64,000 nucleotides of DNA, taken from positions 121,659,430 through 121,723,429 of the forward strand of contig CM067360.1 of the NCBI GenBank assembly GCA_034401795.1, read 5' to 3'. Origin of the DNA: Chaetoderma sp. LZ-2023a. Taxonomy: Eukaryota; Mollusca; Caudofoveata; Chaetodermatida; Chaetodermatidae. A program made the position numbers and the translations under genes. The stretch's first letter is position 1. The number at the start of each line of letters is the position of its first letter. Positions 1-10,600 of this stretch are shown here, one piece after another. The notes beneath the pieces are model-generated. The model was not told where the DNA came from. It searched no databases and saw only the letters and a list, made by a program, of their open reading frames with translations.

Positions 1-235
1 ATGCTATGCGATATGATTCCTGGAGCCGTTACACATCCTGTAGGATCTATTATGGGTGTGTTGTGCCCGCCGCGTTCTTGTCGTCATAATCAATGCGATC
101 GTTGTTGTAACGTGGCGGGGTGGGGTGCGGGAGGTTACGGTTAATTTATGAGTCAAAATATTTGAAAATTAATTGTCTGCCTTCCATCCGTGTCTCGTTC
201 CGCTTGTTTATTGTAGGTTTGTGCTTATTTTATAG
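1..235 (+). other. 5' leader of DIRS element 1, probably intronic at its 3' end
   Basis: No ORF is seen here. The stretch ends in a pyrimidine/T-rich tract followed by TATAG at 231-235, which reads as a 3' splice acceptor directly before the open frame of the Gag-like protein. In that frame the TAG is also the nearest upstream stop. Element 2 has an acceptor-like site at the equivalent place, so a spliced leader is plausible. This is inferred only. Confidence 0.4.
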
Positions 236-2347
236 GCCAAGCCAGCCCCGCCATCATGTGACGACTGCCATAAGTTTGTCCGTGTAATGTTCAAGGACCA
301 TGTCTGTTTTAGGTGTGCCCTGTGTAATATAGATCATAGGTGTAATGTTTGTGCAGTGTGGTCCGTCGAAACGATGGTTAAGTTCCTTGCCCAGAAGGAC
401 TTGGCTGGGTCTGACGCGGGGTCAGGCGGTCCGAGAGGAAATCGTGGAGCGCCCGGTTCGGCCGGTGGGGGTGCTCCACGTCCCCAGCTGGAGGTGGCGG
501 AGATGGCACCGCCGGCGTGGTTTGGTCCGGCTATGCAGGGTTTTCTGCATAGCGTTCTGCCCACGCTGGTGTCGTCCCTGCTACCAAAGGTTGGTGGGCA
601 GTTTCTCCCCATGCCTGGTACGGATCTTGTCTTCGGACAGGATTCTGGACTGGTTACCGAGGGGGCCGTCTCGTACGGCCCCCTGGCGGGTCCGTCTGGC
701 TTCGGCCAGACGGGTTCTGTCTCTCTGCGGCCACCTCCGGGTGGTCCAGTAGCGGTGGCCGGTCCGTCAGGTGTGGGAGCCGTCCACCAGGACGGCTCCA
801 CGGTTTATTCGTCTAGTGACGGCTCTTCGGAGTCTGAAGACGAGGAGGAGAGGTTGCTGCGGCCCGTGAAGCCGCAGGTGGAGAATATGGAGGTTGATTC
901 CGTCCTGGACGGAACCGGCCTCCATTTGTCTGGTTTGGCGCAAGCCAGGTCAGCGGCGGCGGCTGAGGCCAATCCGTTACCGTGCACCGGTTCCGCGCGG
1001 CTTGGTTTGTCACCAGCCGTCAGGGGAACCGGTGTGCCGGGCCAGGCGTGGTACTCACCTATCTCGCCTGGTCCGGCAGCCGGACATGGGGTGCCGTTGG
1101 CGCCCGTGGCCGGCTATGGTTCCGCGACGGTTACGGGTCCGTACGGTTTTCCGTGCGGACCTACCCCATGGACCGGAGTGTTTCATGGGGTGGCGGCGGA
1201 ACCATGTGGTAGCGGAGTGCCTGGCGTGTCAGCCGTGGCTCCTGGCCGGGAGGCCATGGCTGGCAGACCCGTAAGCATGTCAACGGGTGACGTGTTTGCG
1301 GGGGTATCTTCTTCGGAGTTAGACTGGTCTGATGCTCTGGCGTGGCTAGCCAGAGTTGACCCGTCTGTGGTTTCGGCCACGGCCGATGAAGATGCGCCCC
1401 GTCCGTCGGTTGCGTCGATTAGGACGGGGATTTTGCCCGCGGCCCGGATCCAGTCAGTGGGACTGGATCCACGGTTCATTGATTTGTTGGATGCTATTTA
1501 TAGTAAACAACTAATGACCAAGGGTCAGCTCCCTGCGGCCTCCAGGGAGGTGCGGGCAAGGTGCCGTATTCCGCGGGGTGAATACGACAGGTATGGTGTA
1601 GTCCCGTCGGTCACGGAGGATGACCGATGGGTACTGGGCGTCCAGAGTGCCGGGTCGGGTGGTCCCGGTCCGGCACTAGTGGATAAGGCCCAGGTACACC
1701 AGGAAGAAGTCCTGGCCCTATGCGATGAGGGTGTGAGGGCAGCCATGAGCGCTGTCAATCACTCCTATCGTCTACTTCAGTCGGTGTGGGCTGAAGCGGG
1801 GGCAGGCCACCCTGTGCCACCTGTGGCGCTATCGTGCGTTAATGACGGCTTGGTGCTGTCAATGGACGCATTGGCAAGGGTGCAAGCGCGTGTGACGAAG
1901 TCCAGGAGGCAAATGGTCATTGACCATATGCGTCTGGCTACGGCAGTCAGGGAGCGTCTTCTTGGGACGCCCCTGACAGGGCCTAGCATCTTTGGTGGCC
2001 AAGCGCGGGCCATCTTAGAGGACACCGCCAGTATTGCGCAGAATCGGTTAGCGGTAAATCTCCAGCTAGAGCTGGTGCGGCAAGCGCACGCACTAGGGGC
2101 TGTGGGCAAGCCGCTAACCGGACAGCCTTCAAAGAAACAGAAAAAGCATAAGGGCAAGGCGAAAGCCAGGCCTATTGCGACGTCTGTTTCGGCTGGGTTC
2201 TCGGAGCCGCCGCCGGCGAAGAAACCCAGGAAGGCTGTAGAGGCGCCTACCCTCCCCAATGTTGCTCCTGACCGCCCTAGTGGTGGTAAGGGGAAGGGTA
2301 AGGGTAAGGCCTCAAAGGGCGGACAGAAGGGGCCGAAGCGTACCTGA
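236..2347 (+). CDS. Gag-like protein of DIRS element 1
   Basis: The first ATG in frame is at 287 (686 codons), but the frame is open from 236. The extra N-terminal codons complete a cysteine cluster, C-x2-C-x12-C-x2-C-x2-C-x5-C-x2-C, that is present with identical spacing in element 2. I therefore take 236 as the start of the coding exon. The middle is low-complexity (Gly/Pro/Ser). Conserved blocks shared with element 2 include a DWSDA..WL segment, a CRI..Y.RYGVVP segment followed by DDR, and a TGP..FGG segment. The C-terminus is Lys/Gly-rich with short basic runs, as expected for nucleic-acid binding or nuclear targeting. The Gag role is inferred from position. It overlaps the recombinase frame by about 90 nt. 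Confidence 0.75.
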   Translation, partial: AKPAPPSCDDCHKFVRVMFKDHVCFRCALCNIDHRCNVCAVWSVETMVKFLAQKDLAGSDAGSGGPRGNRGAPGSAGGGAPRPQLEVAEMAPPAWFGPAMQGFLHSVLPTLVSSLLPKVGGQFLPMPGTDLVFGQDSGLVTEGAVSYGPLAGPSGFGQTGSVSLRPPPGGPVAVAGPSGVGAVHQDGSTVYSSSDGSSESEDEEERLLRPVKPQVENMEVDSVLDGTGLHLSGLAQARSAAAAEANPLPCTGSARLGLSPAVRGTGVPGQAWYSPISPGPAAGHGVPLAPVAGYGSATVTGPYGFPCGPTPWTGVFHGVAAEPCGSGVPGVSAVAPGREAMAGRPVSMSTGDVFAGVSSSELDWSDALAWLARVDPSVVSATADEDAPRPSVASIRTGILPAARIQSVGLDPRFIDLLDAIYSKQLMTKGQLPAASREVRARCRIPRGEYDRYGVVPSVTEDDRWVLGVQSAGSGGPGPALVDKAQVHQEEVLALCDEGVRAAMSAVNHSYRLLQSVWAEAGAGHPVPPVALSCVNDGLVLSMDALARVQARVTKSRRQMVIDHMRLATAVRERLLGTPLTGPSIFGGQARAILEDTASIAQNRLAVNLQLELVRQAHALGAVGKPLTGQPSKKQKKHKGKAKARPIATSVSAGFSEPPPAKKPRKAVEAPTLPNVAPDRPSGGKGKGKGKASKGGQKGPKRT

Positions 2348-2468
2348 GGGTACGCAAGCTCCCTTCATATCCGCCTGGACCGCACCTGTGCGACAGGAAC
2401 AGCGGTGCCAGTTATACCCGTCGTACCTAGAACGAAATGGTTCTCACTCTCTCTCGTTAAGAAAGAAA

Positions 2469-2481
2469 GGGGGGGGGGGGG
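2469..2481 (+). repeat. G13 homopolymer between Gag and RT
   Basis: A run of 13 G lies just upstream of the first ATG of the RT frame in element 1. It is a slippage-prone tract in the place where frames change between Gag, RT and recombinase. It may be an assembly or polymerase artefact, or a source of frame variation. Confidence 0.8.
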
Positions 2482-2523
2482 CGGACTGCGAGCCGGACAA
2501 CCCCGTTAGACGTCGAGGCGTCT

Positions 2524-4569
2524 ATGGTGGGTGGAAGGCTCATGCGTTTCGTCGAGGTTTGGCGAGGTGTGACGTCAGACAGTCTGGTCCTGGGATGGTT
2601 ATCCCAGGGTTACATGCCGGAGTGGTGGGACTTTCCGCCACAAAATCTGTCTTTGGCACCAGTCTGGACACCCGTACCAAGGGAGCCAGACAAGTTAGAA
2701 GCCGTTCAAAAGGAAGTGTGGGGTTTGCTTCTGAAGGGAGCAATAAAACCAGCAAACCGGAACACTCCAGGCTTCTATTCAAACATGTTCCTTGTCCCCA
2801 AGAGCACGGGGGGATGGAGACCCATACTCAATCTCAGGCCATTAAATTGGTTTATCCATACGCCTCGGTTCCAGATGGAAACACCGAGGTCGGTAATGGC
2901 GGGATTGAGGAAAGGAATGTGGTGTGTATCGATCGATCTGAAAGATGCATATTTCCACATTCCGATCAATCGGAGTTGGCACAGGTTTCTGAGATTTGCG
3001 TTTCAGAATCAAGTATGAGAGTTTACAGTTCTCCCGTTTGGCCTGTCGACAGCTCCGAGGGTTTTCACAAGAGTGGTCCTTGCGGTGACAGCGTTTCTCA
3101 GAAAAGAGAACGTGGCGCTACACACCTACATAGACGACTGGCTGCTCAAGGCAGACTCGGCAGCCAGGTTGAACGTGGATACTGCTCTGACTCTGAAGTT
3201 ACTTTCAGATCTAGGCTGGATAGTCAACAAGGAGAAATCCGAGTTGACACCCACTCAACATTTCGTTTATTTGGGGATGCGATTCGACCTCGAGGAGGGC
3301 AGGGTTTACCCGTCAGAGCCCAGAGTGGTGTCTCTGTTAGCCATCCTCGGGAGTTTTCGAGTGGGAAACCACATTCAGGCAAGGCGGTTCCTTCAGATGC
3401 TGGGCATGATGGTCTCCATGGAGCAGGTTATCCCGTACGCTGCTCTAATGCGAAGACCTATCCAGTTGTATCTGATGTCTCTGTGGAAACAGAGAACAGA
3501 ACCCCTGTCAAAACTGGTGCCAGTTTTGGAGCCGATAATATCGCATCTTCTATGGTGGAAACAGCGTCAGAATCTCCTAATAGGGGTTTCGCTGCACCTA
3601 CCCCACCCCCAGCTGTCCGTTTACACGGATGCATCGCTGGAAGGGTGGGGTGCCTGCCTGGGAGAACACCAGGTCTCGGGCACATGGACTCTCCCGGAGA
3701 GTCAGCTGCATATCAATCTGTTGGAAATGATGGCAGTGGAACTGGCGTTGGAAGAGTTCCTTCCGATGATCAGGGGCAAGGTGATATTGATACGGTCGGA
3801 CAATTCGACAGTAGTATCATATATAAATCGCCAAGGAGGGACCAGGTCGCCCACCCTGTGCATCAGGGTGTGGCACTTGATTCAATGGTGCAGGAATTAC
3901 TCGGTTGTTTTGAAAGCAGCTCATATTCCTGGCCGATTGAACATTCTGGCGGATGCTTTGTCTCGCAGACAGAGAATCCTGCCAACAGAATGGTCCCTCA
4001 ACCCTCCAGTTCTACGACGGATCTTCGAGCATTGGGGCAAACCCAACGTGGACTTGTTCGCCACAAAGGAAAATGCTCAAATCATGACATATGTCTCGCC
4101 GATTCCAGATCCAAATGCCGTCGATACAGACGCTCTGGCGATAAGCTGGAGAGGGATGCACGCTTACGCGTATCCACCCACCATTCTTCTACCGAAGGTA
4201 TTGGTGAAGGTCAGGGAGGAACCGTGTCTGGTCCTGCTAATAGCGCCATATTGGCCGAGCAGGGCGTGGTTCACGGATCTTCTAGATCTGCTGGTGGAAA
4301 ATCCTGTGCAGTTGCCCGAGATTCCGAACATAATCTCCCAGGCCAAGGGACGCTTCCTACACGAGCGTCCCGAAATGTTCAAATTGACTGCGTGGATGTT
4401 GTCAAACAACGTTCCACGTCGGAAGGCTTTTCTCGACAGGCTGCTGATTTCATCGCGGCTGCGAGAAGGAGGTCAACCTTCAAGTCATATAACAACAAGG
4501 TTAACAGATTTGCAGACTGGTGTGAAGAAAAGGGTATTGATACCTTTCAATCCACTATTCAGCAAATAG
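2524..4569 (+). pseudogene. Reverse transcriptase-RNase H ORF of DIRS element 1, interrupted by one TGA
   Basis: One frame holds RT followed by RNase H, broken by a TGA at 3016-3018. Both sides are in the same frame, and element 2 has a Trp codon at this position, so a single-base change is the likely cause. Before the stop there is a conserved SIDLKDAYFHIPI block. After it come LPFG and the catalytic YIDD box (3127-3138). RNase H shows YTDAS, the INLLE glutamate, IRSDNST and LADALSR, supplying the D-E-D-D residues. The last ~200 codons contain a DLFATKENAQ..YVSPIPDP region that in DIRS elements is often labelled a DAM-like methyltransferase; I see no clear methylase motif. The ORF overlaps the recombinase frame over its whole length. 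Confidence 0.88.
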
Positions 4570-5411
4570 CAGACTTTCTCTGTGAGCTGTTCTTTACAGG
4601 ACTAGCTCCCGTCACAATTGCTGGATACAAGTCAGCTTTGGCATCAGTTATCCCTTGTCTAGCCAACAGGGATAGTCCAGAGGTGGCCCAGTTAAACGTG
4701 ATGTTGAAGGGAATGAGCAATCTCCGCCCGAGACAACCGGTAGTCATTCCAGCCTGGAGTCTATCTTTAGTGCTTAATGTACTGGCCAAGCACCCATTCG
4801 AACCGTTGCGTTCGGCTAGTCTAAAGCATTTGACTCTAAAGGCGGTCTTTCTATTGGCAGCTTCCTCAGCTAGAAGGCGCAGTGAGATCCATGCGCTTTC
4901 GGCAGAGAGGAACCGATTTATTGTTTCTGGAGAAGGTCTGCGTCTTCTGCCAAGAGCAGAATTTATGTCAAAGAACCAATCTTTGAGATATCCCGGCAAA
5001 CCGATCATTATACCGAAGTTAACCAGGTTTGATCGTGATGCCAGTGTCTGGTGCCCGGTCCGTGCTTTGACTAAGTACAAGAAACGGACTGACTCGTTAC
5101 GGTCGAACGATAGACATCTGTGGATCTGCCATAAAAAGCCTTATGGCGCCGCATCCATGGATACTATCTCTCGTTGGGTGGTCGAATGCATTCAGACTAC
5201 TCATGAGATGGCGACTGGGCACCAGGTGCAGGGCGTAAGGGCACACGATGTTAGAGGAATAGCCGCCTCGACTGCCCTTTACAATGGTGTTCCGTTAGAG
5301 GACATCATGGCCGTTGCACAATGGCACTGTGAGTCCTCATTTACGGATTACTATATGAGGGATGTGTCAGACTCAGCCAATCCACTCGCTTTAGCTGTTT
5401 TGAAACGATAG
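4370..5411 (+). CDS. Tyrosine recombinase of DIRS element 1
   Basis: This is the C-terminal part of a frame open from 2259 to 5411 (1050 codons). Only the last ~340 codons look like real recombinase; the rest overlaps RT/RNase H. The catalytic residues are visible: Arg in SARRRSEIH (4872-4880), the H-x-x-R box HDVR (5244-5255), and the Tyr nucleophile in TDYYMRD (Tyr codon about 5352). A SAM-like core-binding segment (SYNNKVNRFADWC..) precedes the catalytic domain. The protein would integrate a circular DNA intermediate without target duplication. No break is visible. The true translation start is unknown and may use frameshifting or splicing. Confidence 0.88.
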
Positions 5412-5909
5412 TTAGTGACCACACTGCTTTTCCCCTTTTTTCACTTTGGTAAGAAAAGAACCTAAAGCAGGCATGGTCAAGCGAGAGGATGTCAACCAGA
5501 TTGTGTCACTGATGGCCGAACCGGTGTATGGTTGTAGGCGGTACGTCTGAAGTCCTGTTATCATAAGGTAATTCAACAAGTGAGAGTTTTTTGTATTATG
5601 TATATGTATCATGTTCATTCATCTTATATATTCATGCTCATTCCCAGGCTAATACAAGCGATATGCAGGGAGTAGTTAACCCTCTTGGCATATTGGTGTT
5701 TCAGGCGAGATACATGTTCGTTGGTTCTCTCCCTTTTCTTAGGAGGAAAAAGGGGGGAGGGCTGTGACGCGAATGTGATTCGGTTCCGTGAACTTGACGG
5801 TCCTTTTAGGTCTCCGTTAGTCAAGTTTGAAGTCTAAAATCTTTCTCCAAGGGGCAAAATTAGCATGTATGGCTTGCCCCTTCCCACCAGGTTACTGATC
5901 AAATCTGGT
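5412..5909 (+). other. 3' untranslated region of DIRS element 1
   Basis: No supported ORF lies between the recombinase stop and the inverted-repeat module. It includes a G/A-rich AAAAAGGGGGGAGGG stretch near 5747. Nothing else was recognised. Confidence 0.5.
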
Positions 5910-6263
5910 GTATATCAGAAGTAACAGAATGGTGAGTATTGATCGAAGGAGAATGCAGGAAATGTCAATTTCCCTTTCTCCGAGATCTAACAATACTCAC
6001 CATTCTGTTACGGACCCAGCCTCCCAGCCCCACGGAGGCAAGCCATAGTTTTCTCTTGTTTGGTGGCTATGCAAACAATATGAGCTCTATGGTAAACGGG
6101 TACTCGGCAGTGGGGAGCCGGGTACCCGGTTCCCAGGAGTCGGTAAAGCTTTCTAAGTCTATAATCCTAGAGCCGCTGTCAGGGCCAGCTGTATATCAGA
6201 AGTAACAGAATGGTGAGTATTGTTAGATCTCGGAGAAAGGGAAATTGACATTTCCTGCATTCT
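5910..6263 (+). repeat. Internal complementary region and right terminal repeat of DIRS element 1
   Basis: A short stem (5921-5940 with 5992-6011) encloses a 51-nt loop. The 62-nt block 5950-6011 is repeated in perfect inverse at 6202-6263, and the 31-nt block 5910-5940 is repeated directly at 6191-6221. The segment between begins with a TACGGACCC..CCCCAC.GAGGC string that also occurs in element 2. In the DIRS model such a region templates completion of the element ends during circle formation. The arrangement is directly visible; the role is from family knowledge. Confidence 0.85.
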
Positions 6264-7474
6264 ATGCTATCTACTTTATCAAGCATATGTCATCAGTCAC
6301 CCATATTTTAAATGATGTAATTATTTAAATAATCAATTTTGCTATTGGCTGTAGATTGTTAATGCTGAATGTGAAGTAGAAGTGCGGTTCTACATGGGTG
6401 GTTCTCAGTTATTTTTATAGTTTATGCAATAGCAGTTGGTATCATGTCTTGAGGGCCAATAAAATAATAACCCGATCACATGCCCCTAGCAATTGAGGTA
6501 GGTAAATGTAGAGAATTATCTTTCATGCTGAAGGTTAGGGTTTCTTTTACTATGTTTTTGCTAAGCACAGCAAAATAAAGCTAGGAAAATAATAAAACTG
6601 AAAATTCAATTAATTTTACAATCAGTCCAGTCATTTTATGTAGAAATATAAATATTGCAATATTTTTGGGAGCAATTAAATTATATCCATTGTTGCAAGT
6701 ACATGTAAGTAATGAATCCTAGACATCCATATACTTCATGTAGGTAATGAATCCTAGACATCCATATACTTTTAACCCTTAAGGACATGTAGATATTCAT
6801 TAACCATTTCACCGCTGAATTCCCCATGTCTCATTTTCAATACTACCATACAGGAAAACTATTGAATATTTTGAAATTAATTTGACTGGCAGTTGTTGCC
6901 AACCCATCTGCACCTCCAAATCAGCTCCTGCATGTCAAAATTCAACACACCCAGCTGGTTATCATAATATATTTCCTGCCAGCCATGGATAAACTGATTT
7001 AAAAGAATGACAACACCGCTGAATATTTTCACAGAGTAAACTTAGACTAACATCCATCTGCTATCAGCACCCCACCCCACCCAACGCCCCCCCCCCCCCC
7101 CAAAAAAACAACAACCACACATGTACACAGTTATTGGCTCTCAATCGTCTAGAGGTATAATTTATCACCATCAATACCATCATTAGAACACTTATTTGAG
7201 CAGGAACAACACAATTGTCGCCATTCACACACACAATGAGCAAGCCATTTGATGCACGAATACTGGTTCCAACATGGTATGAAAGTAGTAAATAAATGAT
7301 TGCCCTCAATATCGTACACAAATAAAGTGGAAATTGAATATATTTCGCCAAACAATTATTATTTAGAGGATTAATGTGGTGTAAGATAAGATTTACAGCC
7401 AGCAAGATCAGTGTTTACTTTATCACGTCAGTAGTGGCTGCTTGACGGCCAGGCTTTCCCAGTTCTAAAAATAA
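6264..7474. other. Flank between DIRS element 1 and TBCA
   Basis: AT-rich DNA with no supported exon. It holds a two-copy 35-bp tandem repeat (6702-6771), a half-decayed family A hairpin arm near 6850-6960, and a C15 run at 7087-7101. Confidence 0.5.
6702..6771. repeat. 35-bp tandem duplication
   Basis: Two adjacent 35-bp copies (6702-6736 and 6737-6771) differ at one position (CATGTAAGTA versus CATGTAGGTA). Confidence 0.85.
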
Positions 7475-7482
7475 TGACGTCA
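7475..7482 (+). promoter_or_regulatory. Palindromic CRE-like site upstream of candidate TBCA exon 1
   Basis: A perfect TGACGTCA lies about 40 nt upstream of the ATG at 7520. Full CRE palindromes bind CREB/ATF factors and are common in promoters of housekeeping genes. The same octamer occurs inside some family A MITEs, so this copy need not be a host promoter element. Confidence 0.35.
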
Positions 7483-7519
7483 CTGAAAAACCTCCTATAA
7501 CTCTTTTGACATCAGGAAT

Positions 7520-7626
7520 ATGGGTGAAGTGGCTCTTGTTAGCCACATGTCGGGGGAAAAACATGAGACACTGACAGAAGGTCGTCTAACGCCAGCGCCG
7601 AAAGTTACAGATTTCTTTGGTCCAAG
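7520..7626 (+). CDS. Candidate TBCA exon 1
   Basis: ATG at 7520 opens 107 nt ending at a good donor (CCAAG|GTAAGA). It leaves two bases of a split codon, exactly what exon 2 needs to complete an Arg. The peptide (MGEVALVSHM.. to ..VTDFFGPR) is not the conserved IKIKTGVVKR-like helix expected at the TBCA N-terminus, and I found no other exon for that helix down to 13452. It may be a lineage-specific N-terminus, an exon of another gene, or an alternative first exon. Confidence 0.4.
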
Positions 7627-10600
7627 GTAAGAATATTTTACATTTTCACATTGATAGTACCAGAATCATTTAGAAACGTAGCAATTTTATATCGTCCAAC
7701 GTTAGATGATCCCAACTTTGCTCAGAGTCGCGGTAAAATATTATTACTCCCTGACAGCTCTCGTATCGCGAGGTTTCTTATGTTGGCGCGTTGTCGAATG
7801 AAAATAATGAGAATTCCTCCTGTTGCTATGGCGATCGTTTAGACGCGTAGCAATTTTATATCGCCCAATGTTAGATGATCCCAACTTTGCGCTGAGTCAC
7901 AGTAAAATATTATTACTGCCTGACAGCTCTCTCGTATCGCGAGGTTTCTTATGTTGCCGCATTATCAAGTGAAAATAATGAGGATTCCTCATATTGCTAT
8001 AGCGATATGATCAGCTATGGTAACTTAAATTTAAAGTAAATTAGTGTATGTGTATATGTGCATGGTTAAACTTGTTGTTATCTAAAGGTGGGGTGAGGGT
8101 GGCCCTCAACAAATAAATGTGGCTGTCTCAAGCTCAACTTTGCAGGATAGCTGTTGAATGTTTTGAAAATAATTTGACTGGAAACTATTGCTGCAAGTTT
8201 CCAGTCAAATTATTTTCAAAATATTCAACAAAAAATGTGCTGCTGTAATGAAATTCATATCTGGTTTGCATCCTAAAAAACACTGAGCCACTCCTAGACA
8301 ATATGCAGTTCCCAGAGCCACTCCTAGACAATATGCGGTTCCCAGAGCCACTCCTAGACAATATGCGGTTCCCAATCTAGATTTTGGGGCTATATACATG
8401 TACCCTCAAAAAGTCCCTTTATAATGAGAAATCCTGTGTATGTGTGACACACTGTGTGTGTTTGTGTGTATGTTGATATTTCTGGCTTTATTAGATTAAG
8501 ATAACTCCTATGATCTTTTAATAGTGTGTTTTGATAGGATAGCCATTGAATATTTTGAAAATAATTTGACTGGAAACTTGTTGCTTAAAGCAGCAACAGT
8601 TTCCAGTCAAATTATTTTCAAAATATTCAACAAAAAATGTGCTGCTGTAATGAAATTCATATCTGTGTGTGCGCGAGCTGTGCTTTGATATTCTTGTGAC
8701 AATTATTTATATATGCAGTTTGTTATTGTCCTCAGGTCTTCCACTACTGCGGTTGCTTCAGTTCCACAGGCAAAAGTGCGCACACTGTGTTTTGATATTC
8801 TTGTTTTATAAAGTTTAATAAAGTTTATATATGGTAATATGATGAACTTAGTAACTGTTTGTTTTTTGTCTGATTGAAAGTCCCAAAATGAGGTCTAGAA
8901 AATTTGAAATTGAGTCTGGAAAAAGTCTGGAAACGGTATGGAATTTAATTCTGCTGAAGGTGTATGAACCCTGTAGAAGGCATTAATTGTAAGATTAGAA
9001 ATCTTTTTCTGGCGCTAAAGGTAAGTAGATTTATTTAGCAAGTGGTGATTGAATGATAAGTATGTTTATGTGGTTACTATACATGACAATATATATGACA
9101 GACAAACCCTGGGGGGGTTCTGCGGTCGTTATCTCCCCTGAAATACTTAAAATTCATCAAAATTGTCTTGTTCGTGCCAGATCTTGAAGAATTTTGGACC
9201 TCTGCTCTCAATTCCTTTGTCACTGAACATATTACTTGAATAAGCAGTGTTATGATTCCATTTTGAAGAAATTCATCCATATTTTCCTGACTTATCTCCC
9301 TTGAAAAACTTAAAATTCACCAAAATTCTGTTGTCCGGGCATAATAGTTGAACGGAATTGAACCTGCACTTACAAATCTATCTTTCTTTCAGACGAGATG
9401 CAGTGTCACTATATCATTTTTCAGTGATTAGTTTTTCTAAAATATTGTCCTTTACATTTAACTTTACATGTATGGCCACTCTTGATGTATGTTTATCTAA
9501 AATGTTTGGATCCGGGGGGATATGCCGTCTTGTGATGGCCCTTGTTTATTTTGTGTAACCAACACGAGAACTATTGATTTGGTTACTCCAAATTTCGAGG
9601 CCTGTATACATAGTTTTCACGAAACCAACTCCATAACCTCCTAACGGTCACGCTGAAATTTTGGAGATATGGTTAGGCTAACTGAGTAAGGCCCATTAAA
9701 GTTTGTCCTAGGGATGTTGATGCATAAAATTAAATGTGACTACAGACCCATAAGCATTCAGTAATGTATTGTAAATGGGCCCAACCGAAATGCCCATTGT
9801 ACTATAAAATCTTTGTGGTATCTAATTTGAGATAAACGAAACAAAAACAACACCGCAAAATAAATTGTGTAGATAAATTGCTGTACATGTACATATGTAA
9901 TGTATTGAAACTCCTTTTCCTGCCCTAAACTGAACCCGAGGAAGAAAATTCCTTGTCTAAACTGGTAAGATAGACAAAAGGCCCTCAAAGGCCTAAAGAG
10001 TCGAAAATGATGGTGATAAGAAAAACATGGCCACTGTGGGCCAATCAAAATGTAGCATGTCCATACTGGGTCTTTTTTATTTGATGGATTTTGAAGCCGA
10101 AATTGGTTTTATGTATGTTTTTGGTATGCCACTGTCGAAAACACCATATACTAAAGCAATAGGAAATTTGATCAGACAGAAAATATATCAGACAGTCTAA
10201 GACTACAAAAAGATCTAGACAATCTCAACATGTGAGCAGACACATGGGTGCTAAAGTTCAATGCTAGTAAGTGCAAACGAATGCATCTCAGATATAATAA
10301 TTTGCAATTTGAACACACTAAGCAAGAAAACAACACAAAACATATACTTGATCAAACTAATGGGGAAAGGGACCTGGGTACAGTATCTAGATAACAGACA
10401 ATTGAAAGCCATCAACACAATGCCTAAGAGCAGCAAACAAAGCCATGTATGTCATGAGATCTATAAAAAAAAATGGCTTTGAATATCTCAACAAAGAAGC
10501 TTTTCTTATACTATACAAGTCATACGTATGTCCACATTTGGAATACTGTATACATCATACTACTTTAAAGATATAAACCATTTAGAGCAAATACAAAAAT

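Larger units (their letters stand above)
1..6263 (+). mobile_element. DIRS-type retrotransposon, element 1 (5' end outside window)
   Basis: The Gag-like ORF, RT/RNase H ORF and tyrosine recombinase ORF lie in the order typical of DIRS elements, and there is no DDE integrase or protease. The 3' end carries a complementary structure: 5950-6011 is the exact reverse complement of 6202-6263, and 5910-5940 repeats directly at 6191-6221. This matches the internal complementary region plus right terminal repeat of DIRS elements. The right boundary is set at 6263, where the inverted match stops. The left terminal repeat is not in the window. One in-frame TGA interrupts RT, so this copy is probably not autonomous. 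Confidence 0.9.

Noticed and set aside
1..10. ATGCTAT at the window start also present right after the element 1 border (6264)
   Set aside because: Seven bases is within chance, the left end of the element is not in the window, and DIRS insertion does not make target duplications.
4021..4320. Methyltransferase domain after RNase H in the DIRS elements
   Set aside because: The region is in the expected place, but I do not see a clear methylase catalytic motif, so it is not called as a separate domain.
5927..5940. GTGAGTATT / GTAAGTAT in the DIRS end modules read as splice donors for the Gag leader
   Set aside because: At the left end this repeat would lie in the opposite orientation, so the donor would be on the wrong strand for a sense leader transcript.
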